DNA of 64,000 bases from assembly GCA_032622095.1 (NCBI GenBank), contig CP136066.1, forward strand, positions 45,467,911 through 45,531,910, written 5' to 3'. Both the position numbers and the translations under genes were made by a program. This document shows, piece by piece, positions 12,491 to 25,825 of the stretch. Source of the DNA: Siphonodentalium dalli (lineage: Eukaryota; Mollusca; Scaphopoda; Gadilida; Siphonodentaliidae). The notes beneath the pieces were generated by a model, which ran no database searches, was not told the origin of the DNA, and worked only from the letters and a program-made list of their open reading frames with translations. Positions within the stretch are counted from its first letter, which is position 1. Each line of letters starts with the position of its first letter.

Positions 12491-12844
12491 TGGTACGTTA
12501 CCATGGTAGTACCAGGATACTTTACAATGGTATTACCATGGTACTTTAACAATGTAGTAGCAGTGTACTTTTCCGTGTTACTAACACGAGCGATAATACT
12601 ATTTCACAATAGCACATAACGCAGTTGAGGTGTTTTCTGTCTCAGTTTGTGAAAAGAATATCATATGTTGTTAGTTAATCAGTGCAAAGCAATTGTACCC
12701 GATGTCATACTCAAAAGTTAACAGAATGGGACAATAATATTGGATTAACTAAGTCGGCTAAATCGAGAAGAGTTTAACACCTTAGATAATCACATATTCT
12801 CTTATTGACATCCAATCTACTGTCTCAAATGCTAATGGTAAAGT

Positions 12845-13210
12845 ACCTTGCTAGATACTTTGGTACGTGCACCATAGTATACATGCATTACATGGGTACA
12901 GTACCCTTGCAAAATGCCCAAAATGAAATGGGTAAACTTGGGTACAGGTACGAGGGCTTACTTTGGTAGATACCAGGGTGTAATTGGGTATGTGCACCAT
13001 GCATGGTATACATGGGTGCAGTATAACCGTGTTAAATGTCCAAATGATCGACATGGGTAAACTTGAGTACGGGTACAACTGTTTATTTTGGTAGATACCA
13101 AGGTATACGTGGGTACGTGAACCATGGTATGCATATGTGGAGTACCCTTGTAAAATGTCCACAATGACCTGGGTACATTCACCAGCGTACTTGTACCCAC
13201 GTATTTTTTC
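12845..13210. repeat. 125-bp tandem repeat, about 3 copies
   Basis: TTTGGTAGATACCA recurs at about 12962 and 13087 (period 125). An earlier unit at 12858 is shortened by about 22 bp. The units are rich in GGGTACA/TGTACCC words. Just upstream (12490-12560) ACCATGGTA palindromes are repeated. The proline- and tyrosine-rich frames here are repeat artefacts. Confidence 0.7.
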
Positions 13211-14150
13211 ATATGGGTAGATCCCTAACTCAGAGGGTAATCACAGCTTAACGAGTTTTAGACTTTCCATTCTGGTTCCGGGGATCGGAATAGATCAATG
13301 AAATCGTGAAATAGTTTTGTACGGACTTTATATGCCACGAACGTATTTAGTCATTGGAACCAATTACAACAGCAATAAATATTCAGGGTCGGAATTGACA
13401 CATTCTAATTCAGAATGTCGTGAATGCCGATATTCCCGTCACAAATATTGTGGAAAGCCCAAGTTCATATAAGTTTTCCAATACCCTCTATACCAAGTCT
13501 TTGGTCAATCATTATATCTTTATAGCTGTCACATATGAGACGTTTTACTTGTTAGAAAGGACATATTGATGTGGGTACCAATTAAAGTGACATCATTATG
13601 AGAGATGGCTCACATCGATTACAAACCCATAATTATTGTCTACGCTCACATTTTTCACAATAAAACCGGTTGTACGATATCTTTAAAATAATTTACCTTC
13701 CTGGACTGTTATGAAATTCTAATAGACAATTGGAATCAACGAACGCTTACTATATTCTAGCACTATAGACACTTCACATTGAATATGATGCGGTTGCCAT
13801 TAGCGATTAAATTCATGCGCACACATTATCGCTCATATCCTCGTTTCTTAGTGTAAACATATTTTTATTTAAAAATCCAAACAAATAACATAATATACAG
13901 ATGACACATGTATGCAAAATAGAGAGTTGGTGTATGGAAATGAGGATCAGACAACAAGCTCGAGGGCTTGTATGAAGTCTTCTCCTCGTTGGCAACATGT
14001 TCCGTCCCCAATAAGCGAGGAAGGGGTATAGGTCAGACGGAAAGGGTTGGAAATAATGGTTTTAGGATAAATGGAGATACGGAGATATATAACTGAATTT
14101 GAGTTAGGGATGGAAGAAAAGGGAGAAGATAGTTTTTGGAATAGCAATAG
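13211..14150. other. No gene or clear repeat seen
   Basis: AT-rich sequence with only short chance ORFs. Confidence 0.4.
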
Positions 14151-14164
14151 GCAGAGAGAGAGAA

Positions 14165-14195
<31 letters not shown>

Positions 14196-14211
14196 GAGAG
14201 AGAGAGAGGAG
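14151..14211. repeat. (GA)n microsatellite
   Basis: About 60 bp of nearly pure GA dinucleotides with a few GAAA interruptions. Confidence 0.9.
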
Positions 14212-14309
14212 AAACCAGAAGACCAGAGGGGGGGGGGCAGATGAAGTCGCGATATGATGACAGTGATAATTGGGTTGTTGCGTGATAGAAATGATGCTCG
14301 TCGATAGTA

Positions 14310-14420
14310 ATTAAAGACATATTATGGACTTGTTCGGGTGCGTGAAATTGACAAGTTATAGTACTCAGGCGATATTTCAACCTGGGGAATGTAGCATTCT
14401 ACTAAGATGGGCGAAAATTG
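14310..14420 (+). repeat. Short dispersed repeat, three copies in window
   Basis: The sequence TTAAAGACATATTATGGAC through GAATGTA(G/A)CATTCTACTAA is shared with 38285-38405 (same orientation). It is also shared with 27165-27265 (opposite orientation). It is non-coding and lies about 480 bp upstream of the host gene start. Confidence 0.6.
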
Positions 14421-14897
14421 AATTCTAGAAGTGAACTATTTCTTGAATAGAGGTCCCCGTGTGAGTTCCCTGTGCATACATTGGAAGACATGAAGATTCT
14501 AGATTACGAATGTCGACTTGTGGTATAAAGCATAGTATAGAATGCCCAATGGAATTTTCCACAGATGCCCATTTATGAGCTGTTTAATTGCCTCCACGAA
14601 GAAAATATTTTGTCTTTCAAAATACAGTCGGGAAACAAATAAGATATTTCGCTGGCGTTTGAGTGTTAACATTTCATCTTCATAACGATATGGATATTCA
14701 TTCCAATGTATTGACAGACTCCCAACGAATCAGAGTATACGTGGGCAAGGCGGTCCAATACGAGGGTGGCTCGTCATTATTAATGAGTCGTGGGTCAATA
14801 ATCAGCGGACTAACGTTGCCAACAGACCCCGCACACTTTCATTGCGTTGTGGAATCAGCTACAACTCTACTTGTGCAGCGCACAAAGAAAAACGAAG

Positions 14898-15200
14898 ATG
14901 AACCGTTTATGCCTTCTTGTTACCTGTTCCCTTCTGGTTGGGGCAGCCACTGCCGAGAAGACCAAACAGACAATGTTTGAAATCGTTCCTGGTTCGAAAG
15001 AAAAAGGCTTCAACATCTCTCATGCCGTTGGGGCGGAAGCAGTTTCTGAGACATCGTGCGCGACCAGGTGCCTTCGACAAAACTGGTGCAGGACAGTGAC
15101 ATTCTTTGCGGGACTTGACACTGACAAAAACTGTTTTCTTTCATGTGGGGCCGCGGGTGAGATCGAGGAAGATGCCAGTGCCGTTCTAATGAGAAAGCAG
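14898..15200 (+). CDS. Exon 1 of a secreted PAN/apple-like plus fibrinogen-domain protein
   Basis: This exon encodes 101 residues. Residues 1-19 (MNRLCLLVTCSLLVGAATA) form a clear signal peptide with a hydrophobic core and a small-residue cleavage site. The rest carries five cysteines in a PAN/apple-like arrangement, including SCATRCLRQNWC and CFLSC, a fold used for protein or sugar binding. The exon ends in phase 0 at CAG, followed by a consensus donor GTGAGT at 15201. It joins the microexon at 43901 and the fibrinogen exon at 46065, giving 324 residues in all. The start was chosen because the signal peptide begins exactly there. A TATAAAG word lies about 370 nt upstream (14524) but is not strong evidence of a promoter. 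The PAN assignment rests on cysteine spacing and is less certain than the secretion call. The protein probably acts outside the cell in recognition or agglutination. Confidence 0.75.
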
Positions 15201-15783
15201 GTGAGTACCTTTTTTGTCAATTTACTACTAAATAGAGCCACAAAATGAAAAAGTTCTACTCTTGCACCCCCAATGCTTTATTTATTCTTTATTTATTTTT
15301 TTGCGAATTGCGAATCACAAGTTATAAAACGTTCAATTAAAAATGATACGTGTTGTCGTTGGAAAATACCACAATTGTTGGAATTCTTTTTTTTATTATT
15401 AAAATCCGCCGATAAATACACTTATCTACCATTTCCTATGAAATTCTCTGATAAAATTGGCGATAACGAATTGGCGATAAAAACATCTTAGTCGCAACTG
15501 CAGTTCCGATACAAGGCGCTCGTGACGTCGTTGACTGGTTCAAAATCATGAATGAACTGACGTCACATCAATCTCGTGAAAAATCAAAGCGACATTCCAA
15601 CGTATATTCTTGCGTACTATAAACAAACAGTTCCTAGATTTTAACATTATTTGATTGCCTATTATGGTATAACATATCACAAAGTAACAAATATGTATTT
15701 GTTGAGTATTTATTATAAATTATATAAAACGCGCAGGTGTAGGAGATTTTGTCCATTGAATTAAATTTCCGTTAGGCATATTC

Positions 15784-15895
15784 GCTTGAACTTGCAGGTT
15801 GGGAGAATTTAGCACAGTGAGCTAATCGCGTGACACAGATACCTTTGCAGGTTGGGAGAATTTACTCAAGAAAGCTAATCGTCGGACACCAATCC
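15784..15895. repeat. ~50-bp tandem duplication
   Basis: TTGCAGGTTGGGAGAATTTA followed by AGCTAATCG occurs twice in tandem, near 15794 and 15846. Confidence 0.6.
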
Positions 15896-16509
15896 AAAAA
15901 TGTTGGCATTTAAGAAGCTCCTAAACTGTAATTCGTGTGGTTGATTCTGATATCCCAATGGCAGATAAACGTGTTATACATGTATGAACAATGTGTTTGT
16001 AACGATTCATGTATCGCGACTCGGCTAGTTTTCGTGGTCACATAGCGACTCGGCGACCATATATATCACTAATTTAATAGTCATGAGACGTCGTCACCTG
16101 CACCAAAAAGGACTTTTTTCTACAATTATGCCTACACAGATCACTAATTTGTTCAATTAAAAGAAGCATTATCGACCAACTTTGCCGTGCACTACAATTT
16201 ACATTGAGGGTGTCACACTTAGCTCCTATGTATCCTGCATAATCGTTAACAGAGAGGGATATATACTGAGTGTATACCGGTTATGAATATATATAATACA
16301 AGTCATGGTTATTTCACACCAATATGATACTTGTCAGCCTCATTGTTGAATCTCGTATACCGGCTAAAATGAATCCCGAATAGCAGACAACAGATTACAG
16401 TACACAAGTATAGGATAAAAATGTTCCGAAACATCGAAAATAGACACCGAACACAACAATCACTGAGAGCACAGGAGAAAATATATCGTCCGTTTCAGTC
16501 AATAATCTA

Positions 16510-18310
16510 TATCTATATTTGCTAATGTAATGTCTGTCTGTCTTTCTGTCTGTCTGTCTGTGTTCTATATAAATTCACAGGGGACCACCTAGATGGCACA
16601 AAAGGGGTCTAATAGAGGTAACTTTTTACGAGAAAGATAATGGCGAGGGTTAGAATTTTCTAAAGTGATGCCGTTGTTGTCAGGGGCAGAAAAGGGGGGA
16701 GGGGCAGAATTTTTTTTTATAAATATTGTCAAAAGTCGCGCCGTTCGCGTCAGTGATACCCGGAAGGGGAGAGGGGCACCAAAATTGATCAAAATACGCC
16801 GAATTCCACCATATTGATGCACATTCTTCTGAGATCTTCTCCATGATACAAGGAATCTTATTGTGTGATTTAAAGACGCCAAATTGGTGTCGTTGGGATG
16901 AGAGATTTGAGGGGCGGAGGGTGGGTACTAAATCTGACAAGAATTGGTTTAGTCGCCGATTGCCACGAAACTTATACAAATTCATCCCCATGGTATGAGG
17001 TGTCTAATTGCGTGGCTTAAAGCTGTCAAAAGTGGCGTCATTCGAGTCAGGGGTGCATTGAAAGGGAGAGAGGCACCAAAATTGATACACAATATTTTTA
17101 GCGCCAATTTCCATCAAATTGATACACATTCTGATCCATGATATGAGGAATCTAATCTTGTAATTTTAAAGACGTCATATTGGTGCTGTTTTTGTGAGAG
17201 ATGGGGGTGGGGTGGGTTGGGCACTAAATTTGATAAAACATTATTTAGTCGCGGATTAGCACCAAACTTACAAATAATAATCTCAATGATATCAGGAGTC
17301 TAATTATGTGGCTTAAAGATGTCAAAAGTGGGGCCATTCGAAAGGGTGCCCAGAGTGTGAGAGGGACATAAACATTGACAAACAATATGTTTAGCGCCGA
17401 TTTCCACCGGAGTGATACATATTCTTCTCCGTGATACGAATAATCTAATCGTGTGGTTTAAATGCGCCAAACTGGTGCCTTTTGTGTGAGAGATATGCAA
17501 TGGTGGCTCTAAATTTGAGACGAATTGTATACTCGCCAATTTTTATAAATTGTATATATATTCATCTCTATAATGAGTCTAAGTGTGTGGTTTAATGATG
17601 TCAAAAGTGGCGGCGCTTGAGTCCGAAATATGGACGGGAGGGTCACCAAAAACTTATAAAAATATGTTTAGTGCCAATTACCATCAAACTCATACACCTT
17701 CTTCTCAAATGATACAATGAATCAAATATTTGCGAATATCTGTCTGTGTTCTATATATAACTTTAAGGGTACAATCGAGATGGCACCAAGGCGGTCTAAC
17801 AGGGGTAACGTTTTACGAGTAAGATAATAGTGCGGGTAAAAATTTTCTAAAGTGACGTTGTTGGTGTCAGGGGAAGGGCTATTATTTATCACAGATTTCG
17901 ACCAAATTGATATCTTATTCTTCTCCGTGATACGATGAATATAAACGTGTGATTTAAAGACGCGAAATTTGCCGTTTGGGTGAGAGATGGGGTAATAACT
18001 ATGATAAGAATTTTTTTAGTTGCCGATTACCACCACACTTATATATAATCATCTCCATTATATAATGCATGCATGAGTCCAATATACGTGGTTTAAATAT
18101 GACAAAAGTGGCGCGGTTCAAGTCATGCATGAGGGGAGTTGCACCAAAGTTGATACAAATATATTTATCACTGATTCTACCAAATTTATCGTTTTTCTCT
18201 AATGATATGATGAATTAAATCACATTTGGGGTCGTTTGGGTCATGGATGGCGAGGGGAGATTCACTAGCATTTATAAGATTGTTCAATTCGCCGATATCC
18301 AACAAAGTGA
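16510..18310 (+). repeat. ~295-bp tandem array headed by (TCTG)n, intron 1 copy
   Basis: At least five diverged units of about 295 bp carry GGCACCAAAATTGATA(C)A, CCATGATA(T/C)(G/A)AGGAATCTAAT, GATTTAAAGACGCCAAATTGGTG and GTGAGAGATGGGG. A head segment containing TCTGTCTG, TTCTATATA and CCTAGATGGCAC(C)AA appears at 16526 and again at 17745. The same family occurs in the opposite orientation in intron 2. The frequent open frames in this stretch carry no domain. Confidence 0.7.
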
Positions 18311-19370
18311 TATATAGTCATCTACCAGGCCATCTCCATGTCGTTCTAAGGACGTTTTTGGCATTCCAATTTCACAATCTCGACAAATGGTGACCGAATT
18401 AAGTCACTTGAACAACTATATCTTCTCAACTGTCATATTTATATGGGGATGGAAATCAGGGCATTCCTATAATGATCTAGCAACACAGATACATAGAAGA
18501 AAGCATTAAAAGTATATTTATATCAATCTATTTAAGAGATACATATACATATATTCAATCAAACTGAGGGACCTTGAATCGTCAGAGGATTGCATATTAT
18601 AATGGCTCATGTATATATTATAACACAATTGAGTCTGTCCCATTCAATATAGTTTCCACAAAAAAGTTACAAGAGATATGGAAAAGTAGAGAAGGCCTGT
18701 TCAAATATAGTGGTAACAGTGTTCAGTCAAATATGTTTACTTCTGAGATCAAGGAAAACGCAGTCCGTAGCACATGACTTTTCAGGATCTTCCAATATTG
18801 ACATCTGACAAGGGTATATCTGCCAGATACAGAGGATTTTGTTCATTTTTCTCGCTGTGTCGGGCACATGTAGCTGCTATGCATGCTTAACATCAATTCT
18901 TTTAAACTGAAAATGATTAGCCAGTATATAGCACCAGAACAGAGGACCACATGGACATATATTTAGAACATCTGTATCTTCATGAAGATATGATAAACTA
19001 GATTGATTGATTGATTGATACATCTCCATGTAAAACACAATTGTCGTCTTTTATTTTTTCGAACTAATGTGTTTATGATGTTCATGTTTTATGCTATAAC
19101 GTCTGAAATATAGGCAGTTGTAAATAAATAAATACTTCTTTATTGATGGGACGGAATTAAACGCGATAAACAAAATGATAATCTCTCCGACCTGACAAGG
19201 TGAGCCACTACTTATTATTCCATGTGTAAGAATCATGTTTTCTGATGCCATTTGGATATACAATTTATGAGAATACGTGTACCACTTTGAGATCAAGAGT
19301 ATTCTCTATTCCCACTGAATATCCACAGAGGGTTTCACATCACTTTAACCTGGGCAACGCCGGTAACCCT
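18310..19370. other. No gene seen; AT-rich intronic sequence
   Basis: An ATTG tetranucleotide run occurs near 19001. At 19354-19375 the sequence GGCAACGCCGG... ends CTAG before a T, which resembles a weak Helitron 3' end, but no hairpin of useful length supports it. Confidence 0.35.
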
Positions 19371-19372
19371 GC

Positions 19373-19765
19373 TAGTTATCGATAAAAACCGCAAATTTTT
19401 AACTAAAAGTCTTCATGTATCGACATGTATAATACTAATCTCCCCAAATCGCATATTTGAATCCAAGTCGCCACTATATTCCTACTTCTAAACCTAATTA
19501 CAAAGCGACTGTGGAGTACACAAATTACGCGTGATGCCGCTGTAATCAATCAACGATCAGTATACTCGTGCGTGCTCGCCAATAGGTCATTGAGTTAATT
19601 TTCAATGAACAAACTAATTTGAAATTATTGCTGAAATATGGGAAAATATTGGCGACTTGGGTTCAAATATCCGATTGATTTGGGGAAATTAACTTTAGAA
19701 TATAACGGTACATGAATCATTTTTTGTTCAAAATGTGGGATTTTTTAATCGATAATTATTGACTT
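19373..19765. repeat. Hairpin of ~395 bp with ~120-bp diverged arms
   Basis: 19373-19490 is the inverse of 19640-19765. TTATCGATAAAAA pairs with the AATCGATAATT region, and CCCCAAATCG...TTTGAATCCAAGTCGCC pairs with GGCGACTTGGGTTCAAA...GATTTGGGG. It is MITE-like in size, but its ends and target duplication are unclear. Confidence 0.5.
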
Positions 19766-19994
19766 TGAAATGGACGATATATTTTCTCCTACATGTATGC
19801 TATCAAGGCACCCACTAGCCGGTGTTCACTGTGACTTTTTGTGTTTAGCGTCCGTTTTCGAATTTTTGGAACAGTTTATCCTAATGTATTATGACTAGAA
19901 AAGATAGCTTTTTTTATGGATTGCATTGGAATTTAAGAATCAGTTCAGGCATTTGTGAATTATGGCCGTTCGAAGTGAGAAAGGTATCTGAACA

Positions 19995-20114
19995 GTAAAC
20001 TCCCTTGTTAAGTATGTATTGTTTATCGATTATTGTAAACTCCCTTGTTAAGTATGTATTGTTTATCGATTATTGTAAACTTCCTTGTTAAGTATGTATT
20101 GTTTATCGATACAT
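19995..20114. repeat. 40-bp tandem repeat, three copies
   Basis: The unit GTAAACTCCCTTGTTAAGTA(T...), ending GTTTATCGATTATT, starts at 19995, 20035 and 20075. The copies are almost identical, with C to T in the third, so the expansion is recent. Confidence 0.9.
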
Positions 20115-20546
20115 TTTTTGTGGCGCGCTCGTTTTAAACGGATATATTTTTAATGTATATTTTACTCGTTTTAACGACACGCCCCTGTGTTGTGAACTGG
20201 GTGACGTTTCTGTAAGTGCTGATCGTACCGCCAGGCGCAACTTGAATCTGTGATTCTCCGATCTCGATATACCATCGCGTCACAACAGAGTCGTGCAGTA
20301 TAACTTTATAATCAATCTATTTTCTCATATTTGTGAGTTATTCAAACAAGGACTTCGTGATCTGTAAATCATTAACTCATTGGGTCACCATCAATACATA
20401 TTGATTAATGTGCACAAAACGATACCCACAAGTAAGTATCCAGTTCAAATTTTGACATTAGTATAACACAAATGAGCCTCAGTTATGTGGGAGTTTCCGA
20501 AATTAGTGCTATATTCAGATATTAAGGTTTATCACAGCTGGAGATG

Positions 20547-23500
20547 TAGTCGGGGAGCCAATAAGGTCCACCTGCACCCCCCCCCCCCCCCGATGATTAC
20601 AAATAACCTTATTTTTATTGTTCCCTATTGTATCCAGATAAAGAATCCGGAATTCACCGAAAAATAAAGGTGGCCCTACTAGGTGCTAGAGCCATTTGAA
20701 TCCAAGATGGCCGCCATTTCCTCTAATTCCGACCAGCTGTATTTAATCGTTGTAATAGATCGGTTGTTAGCAAAAGACACAGACAAAATATATGCCATTT
20801 GTTGGTATGATGTCCTTCTTCAAAATGACGGCAAAAAATTTCGAAAAAAATTCAAAATGGCCGCCGAAAAATGACGTCATCTGCACGAAAATAGGAAATT
20901 TAATTAATATTTCACCATATCTTCCATTTTTCTTCACATTAATCATTAGTAAATGGCACTGGTTTTGAGACAGTCATCAAGCGTGATATTATAGCGTCAT
21001 TTTAAGACATTTGCCATTGACGAGGGTTCCGTAATAGATACAGAAAGAGGATTTGAAAAAGAGGGGTAAAATTTTCGATTTTTTGCAAGACGATTTTGAT
21101 AGTCATTTTATCGACAAACCACACAGGCTGTTTATAGAAAGTCAACAACTGTGTGCTTTATTTTATTGGACGGATGTTTTACTTCAATGGGAATGAAATT
21201 GGTGTAGAAAATTTCCAAAATGGCCGCCGAAATATGAAAAATGGTAAATATTGCCCCAGGGTGTCCTGCAATGGCTTACAAGTTGTGGTTAATATATAAA
21301 ATTGGCTAATCTGTATTATATACATTGCATACTAACATGTCTGATGCACCATGGATCATTGTTTCTATTGTCACCACTGACATCACCAGAAATATTGGAT
21401 TTTTCTCTCACAAACTTGACATAAATTTCGGCAAAAATTAACTTTTCAGGGTTGGACAATTGTTTTAAGTAAAATGCAACTATCATTGGTATCAAAGGTA
21501 TTTATTGTTTTGGTCTATCTTAAATGTGTCACACTACGGTGTTTATAGACCAAATTGCTCAAGATGGCTTCCAAAATGGCAACCAAATTTGTAAAATGTT
21601 AATTATTTACATATATCCGAACATTATTCTCTGCGTTATCCGACAAGGTAGTAAATTGTGACTCACTTGGTTATTGTACGTGTTAGTCAATTAACTGACA
21701 ACTACGTTCTATTATGTTTGTCCCAGTTCCGTATGGGGCATGACAAATTCATTTTAAATTTGCAGTATGGAATTTTGCGGAGAACCTCTTTTGTGTTTCT
21801 TGCCATATTATTGAAAGGAAATGGGCAGAACTTTGAAACGGAACTGAGATGAACCATAATATGTGGCTATTCTGGTCCATTATGATAAAACATATCAACT
21901 GGATGCACGGTGGATGCCAAGATGGTAGCCATGGAGTTACTATATGATCATAGATGAGGTGAATAGGTATACAGGGAGTTATTGTATGGTCAACGGTGAG
22001 ATGAGTACATGTATGTATACAATTAGTGACTGTATGATCATAAATGTAATGAATAGCTATACAGGGAGTGACTAAATGGTCATGTGTCAGGTGTATGAGT
22101 ATACCCGGTGTTCCTGCTTGGTGACGTGTAGGTCATGTGTAGGTTATACGGGTATACACATGTGTTGCTATATGGTCATGGGCGAGGGGTATGTGTATAT
22201 AGCGAGCGGCTATATGGCCATGGATGATGTGCATATGCATACATGGAGTGAATATACTGACATGGCTGGGGAATATTAGTATATCTTGAGTGGCTATTCT
22301 GCTATGGTGTGACAAATAGGGATACGGGAGTGACATGGCCAAGGGTGAGGTGAATATATATACAATGATTGACCATGATCATGTACGAATGTTTTGAATA
22401 GGTACACACGGTGTGACTATATGGCCATAGGTCAGATAAAGGAGTATACCAGGTGCCATGGGTGATGGTATGTGTATGAAGCGAGTGGCTATATGACCAT
22501 TGGTGAGGTGGATATGTATACCCGGGATGACTCTATGGTCATTGTTGTGGTGTTGATGTATATATTGAATGTCTATTTGACCATGTGTGTGTGGAGAATA
22601 GGTATACATGGGATGACCGTATGGCCAATAGTGAGGTGAATGGAATACATGGAGTGACTCTATGGTTATGGGTCATGTTTAGGATTATACCCGGTGTGAC
22701 TGCATTGTGACTCATGGCTGTATGGCCATCCATGGTCATGGGTCAGGTGTACGTTTATACAGTTGGTCACTATATTGTTATGTCTGTAGTGTTTATGTAT
22801 ATATGGAATGACTGTGTGGTAATGGGTGGCTATCGCTTTTCACGTTTAAAGTTCCCTCATATACACAAACACTATCATGGTGGAGAACTCTTTGATATGA
22901 CCTCTCTATTGATTAACATATCCTTGAGTTATTGTGGAAAGCGATAGCCACCCAAATTACACATGTACAACCCACCCATGACCTCATATGTACATAAACA
23001 CCACACAAATGACAATATAGTCACCCACTCTATACACGTACACCTGACCATACAGCCATATTTGGTTATACTGGTACATGCCACAAATGACGATACAGCC
23101 ATGAGTCACCATGCATGAACACCAGGTATACTCCTACACCTGACCATATAGTCACTATGTGTATACATATTCACCACATTCACGATCATAAAGTCACTCA
23201 TTGTATACCTATTCACCTCACCGTGGACCATACAGCCACTACATGTATATCTATTCGCCATACCCATGACCATAGAGTCAATCCAGATATACATATACAC
23301 CTCACCAATGGTGAGCCCTTCCAAATATACCAATACCCGCAAACACGACCACTCATAAGTTTCATACTTGCATATACACCTCGCACATGACAATTCAGCA
23401 ACTCACTGTATACTTATACACGCCATCCATGATCATTCATCTACACCCTATACACCACCGATGATAATACATCCACAACATATATCAATATACGACCCAC

Positions 23501-25791
23501 CCGTTACCAAAAGGGCACTCCCTATATAGCCACAGGTATGCACATAACTTCAATCTTGACCGTACAGGCATACCAGGTGCACCTATACACATTACCCATA
23601 ACCATCAAATCACTCCATATTTATCTACGCACTCCATCCATGATCATACAGACAGCACAAATATACATATACACCCACATGTCACAATACAGCCACACAC
23701 GGTACACATATACATCCCACCACGACATTACAGTCACTCCATATATACATAAACAACTCACAGATGACCATGTAGCTACTCTCGTTCTATCTATACACCA
23801 CAGCAATGCCCATACGGTCACATCGGCCACACACAACAATACACCGTACAGTCACTACATGTATACCGATTCACCTCACACATGCCCATACAGCCACTCC
23901 TTATATTCCTATGCATCTCACCATGGACACCCCACTCATAACCATATAGTCACTCCTTGTATACATATTCACACCATTCATGCCCATACAGTAACTCCCT
24001 GTATATATATTCACCTCACCCTTGGCCATGTCACTCCCGTATCCCTATTGTCACACCATAGCAGAATAGCCACTCAAGATATACTAATACTCCCCAGCCA
24101 TGTCAGTATATTCACCCCATGTATGCATATGCACATCATCCATGCCCATATAGCCGCTCGCTATATACACATACCCCTCGCCCATGACCATATAGCAACA
24201 CATGTGTAAACCCGTATAACCTACACATGACCTACACGTCACCAAGCAGGAACACCGGGTATACTCATACACCTGACACATGACCATTTAGTCACTCCCT
24301 GTATAGCTATTCATTACATTTATGATCATACAGTCACTAATTGTATACATACATGTACTCATCTCACCGTTGACCATACAATAACTCCCTGTATACCTAT
24401 TCACCTCATCTATGATCATATAGTAACTCCCTGGCTACCATCTTGGCATCCACCGTGTATCCAGTTGATATGTTTTATCATAATGGACCAGAATAGCCAC
24501 ATATTATGGTTCATCTCAGTTCCGTTTCAAAGTTCTGCCCATTTCCTTTCAATAATATGGCAAGAAACACAAAAGAGGTTCTCCGCAAAATTCCATACTG
24601 CAACTTTAAAATGAATTTGTCATGCCCATACGGAACTGGGACAAACATAATAGAACGTAGTTGTCAGTTAATTGACTAACACGTACAATAACCAAGTGAG
24701 TCACAATTTACTACCTTGTCGGATAACGCAGAGAATAATGTTCGGGATATATGTAAATAATTAACATTTTACAAATTTGGTTGCCATTTTGGAAGCCATC
24801 TTGAGCAATTTGGTCTATAAACACCGTAGTGTGACACATTTAAGATAGACCAAAACAATAAATACCTTTGATACCAATGATAGTTGCATTTTACTTAAAA
24901 CAATTGTCCAACCCTGAAAAGTTAATTTTTGCCGAAATTTATGTCAAGTTTGTGAGAGAAATATCCAATATTTCTGGTGATGTCAGTAGTGACAATAGAA
25001 ACAATGATCCATGGTGCATCAGACATGTTAGTATGCAATGTATATAATACAGATTAGCCAATTTTATATATTAACCACAACTTGTAAGCCATTGCAGGAC
25101 ACCCTGGGGCAATATTTACCATTTTTCATATTTTCGGCGGCCATTTTGGAAATTTTCTACACCAATTTCATTCCCATTGAAGTAAAACATCCGTCCAATA
25201 AAATAAAGCACACAGTTGTTGACATTCTATTAACAGCCTGTGTGGTTTGTCGATAAAATGACTATCAAAATCGTCTTGCAAAAAATCGAAAATTTTACCC
25301 CTCTTTTTCAAATCCTCTTTCTGTATCTATTACGGAACCCTCGTCTATGGCAAATGTCTTAAAATGACGCTATAATATCACGCTTGATGACTGTCTCAAA
25401 AACATTGTCATTTACTAATGATTAATGTGAGGAAAAATGGAAGATATGGTGAAATATGAATGAAATTTCCTATTTTCGTGCAGATGACGTCATTTTTCGG
25501 CGGCCATTTAGAATTTTTTTCGAAGAAGGACATCACACCAACAAATTTCATATATTTTGTCTGTGTCTTTTGCTAACAACCGATCTATTACAACGATTAA
25601 ATACAGCTGGTCGGAATTAGAGGAAATGGCGGCCATCTTGGATTCAAATGGCTCTAGCACCTAGTAGGGCCACCTTTATTTTTCGGTGAATTCCGGATTC
25701 TTTATCTGGATACCATAGGGAACAATAAAAATAAGGTTATTTGTAATCATCGGGGGGGGGGTGCAGGTGGACCTTATTGGCTCCCCGACTA
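20547..25791. mobile_element. Foldback element copy B, 5.2 kb, with TIRs and candidate 3-bp TSD
   Basis: The element begins TAGTCGGGGAGCCAATAAGG and ends with the inverse, CCTTATTGGCTCCCCGACTA. Both ends are flanked by ATG (20544-20546 and 25792-25794), a candidate 3-bp target duplication. The arms (20547-22360 and 24003-25791) are near-identical by eye, so it is young or homogenised by gene conversion. The order is left arm, inverted ~40-bp array (21940-22830), ~130-bp junction (22830-22955), direct ~40-bp array (22955-24440), right arm. There is no transposase ORF. Repeated AAAATGGCCGCC/AAGATGGC words occur in the arms. A 3-bp duplication occurs in several DNA-transposon superfamilies, so the class is left open. 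Confidence 0.75.
21940..24440. repeat. Divergent ~40-bp tandem arrays in the loop of copy B
   Basis: The left half carries TGAGGTG(A)ATA(G)GTATACA...GTGACTATATGGTCATG units. The right half carries their complement. They meet at the junction bounded by GGTGGCTATCGCTTT (22827) and AAAGCGATAGCCACC (22938). The outer ~420 bp of each half are matched base for base, while the inner parts have expanded unequally (about 470 against 1050 bp). Confidence 0.7.
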
Positions 25792-25825
25792 ATGTGTAAT
25801 ATGTGGTGTCACTGATTTCATACAG

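Noticed and set aside
12851-13212. Minus-strand frames rich in Tyr, Thr and Pro
   Set aside because: A product of the 125-bp tandem repeat. Two frames overlap across the same units.
16589-17539. Minus-strand frames of 80-100 codons in the ~295-bp array
   Set aside because: They recur only because the units recur, and they are broken differently in each unit. No domain resemblance.
19340-19376. Helitron 3' end (GGCAACGCCGG...CTAG before T)
   Set aside because: The stem is too short and interrupted, and no matching 5' end was found upstream.
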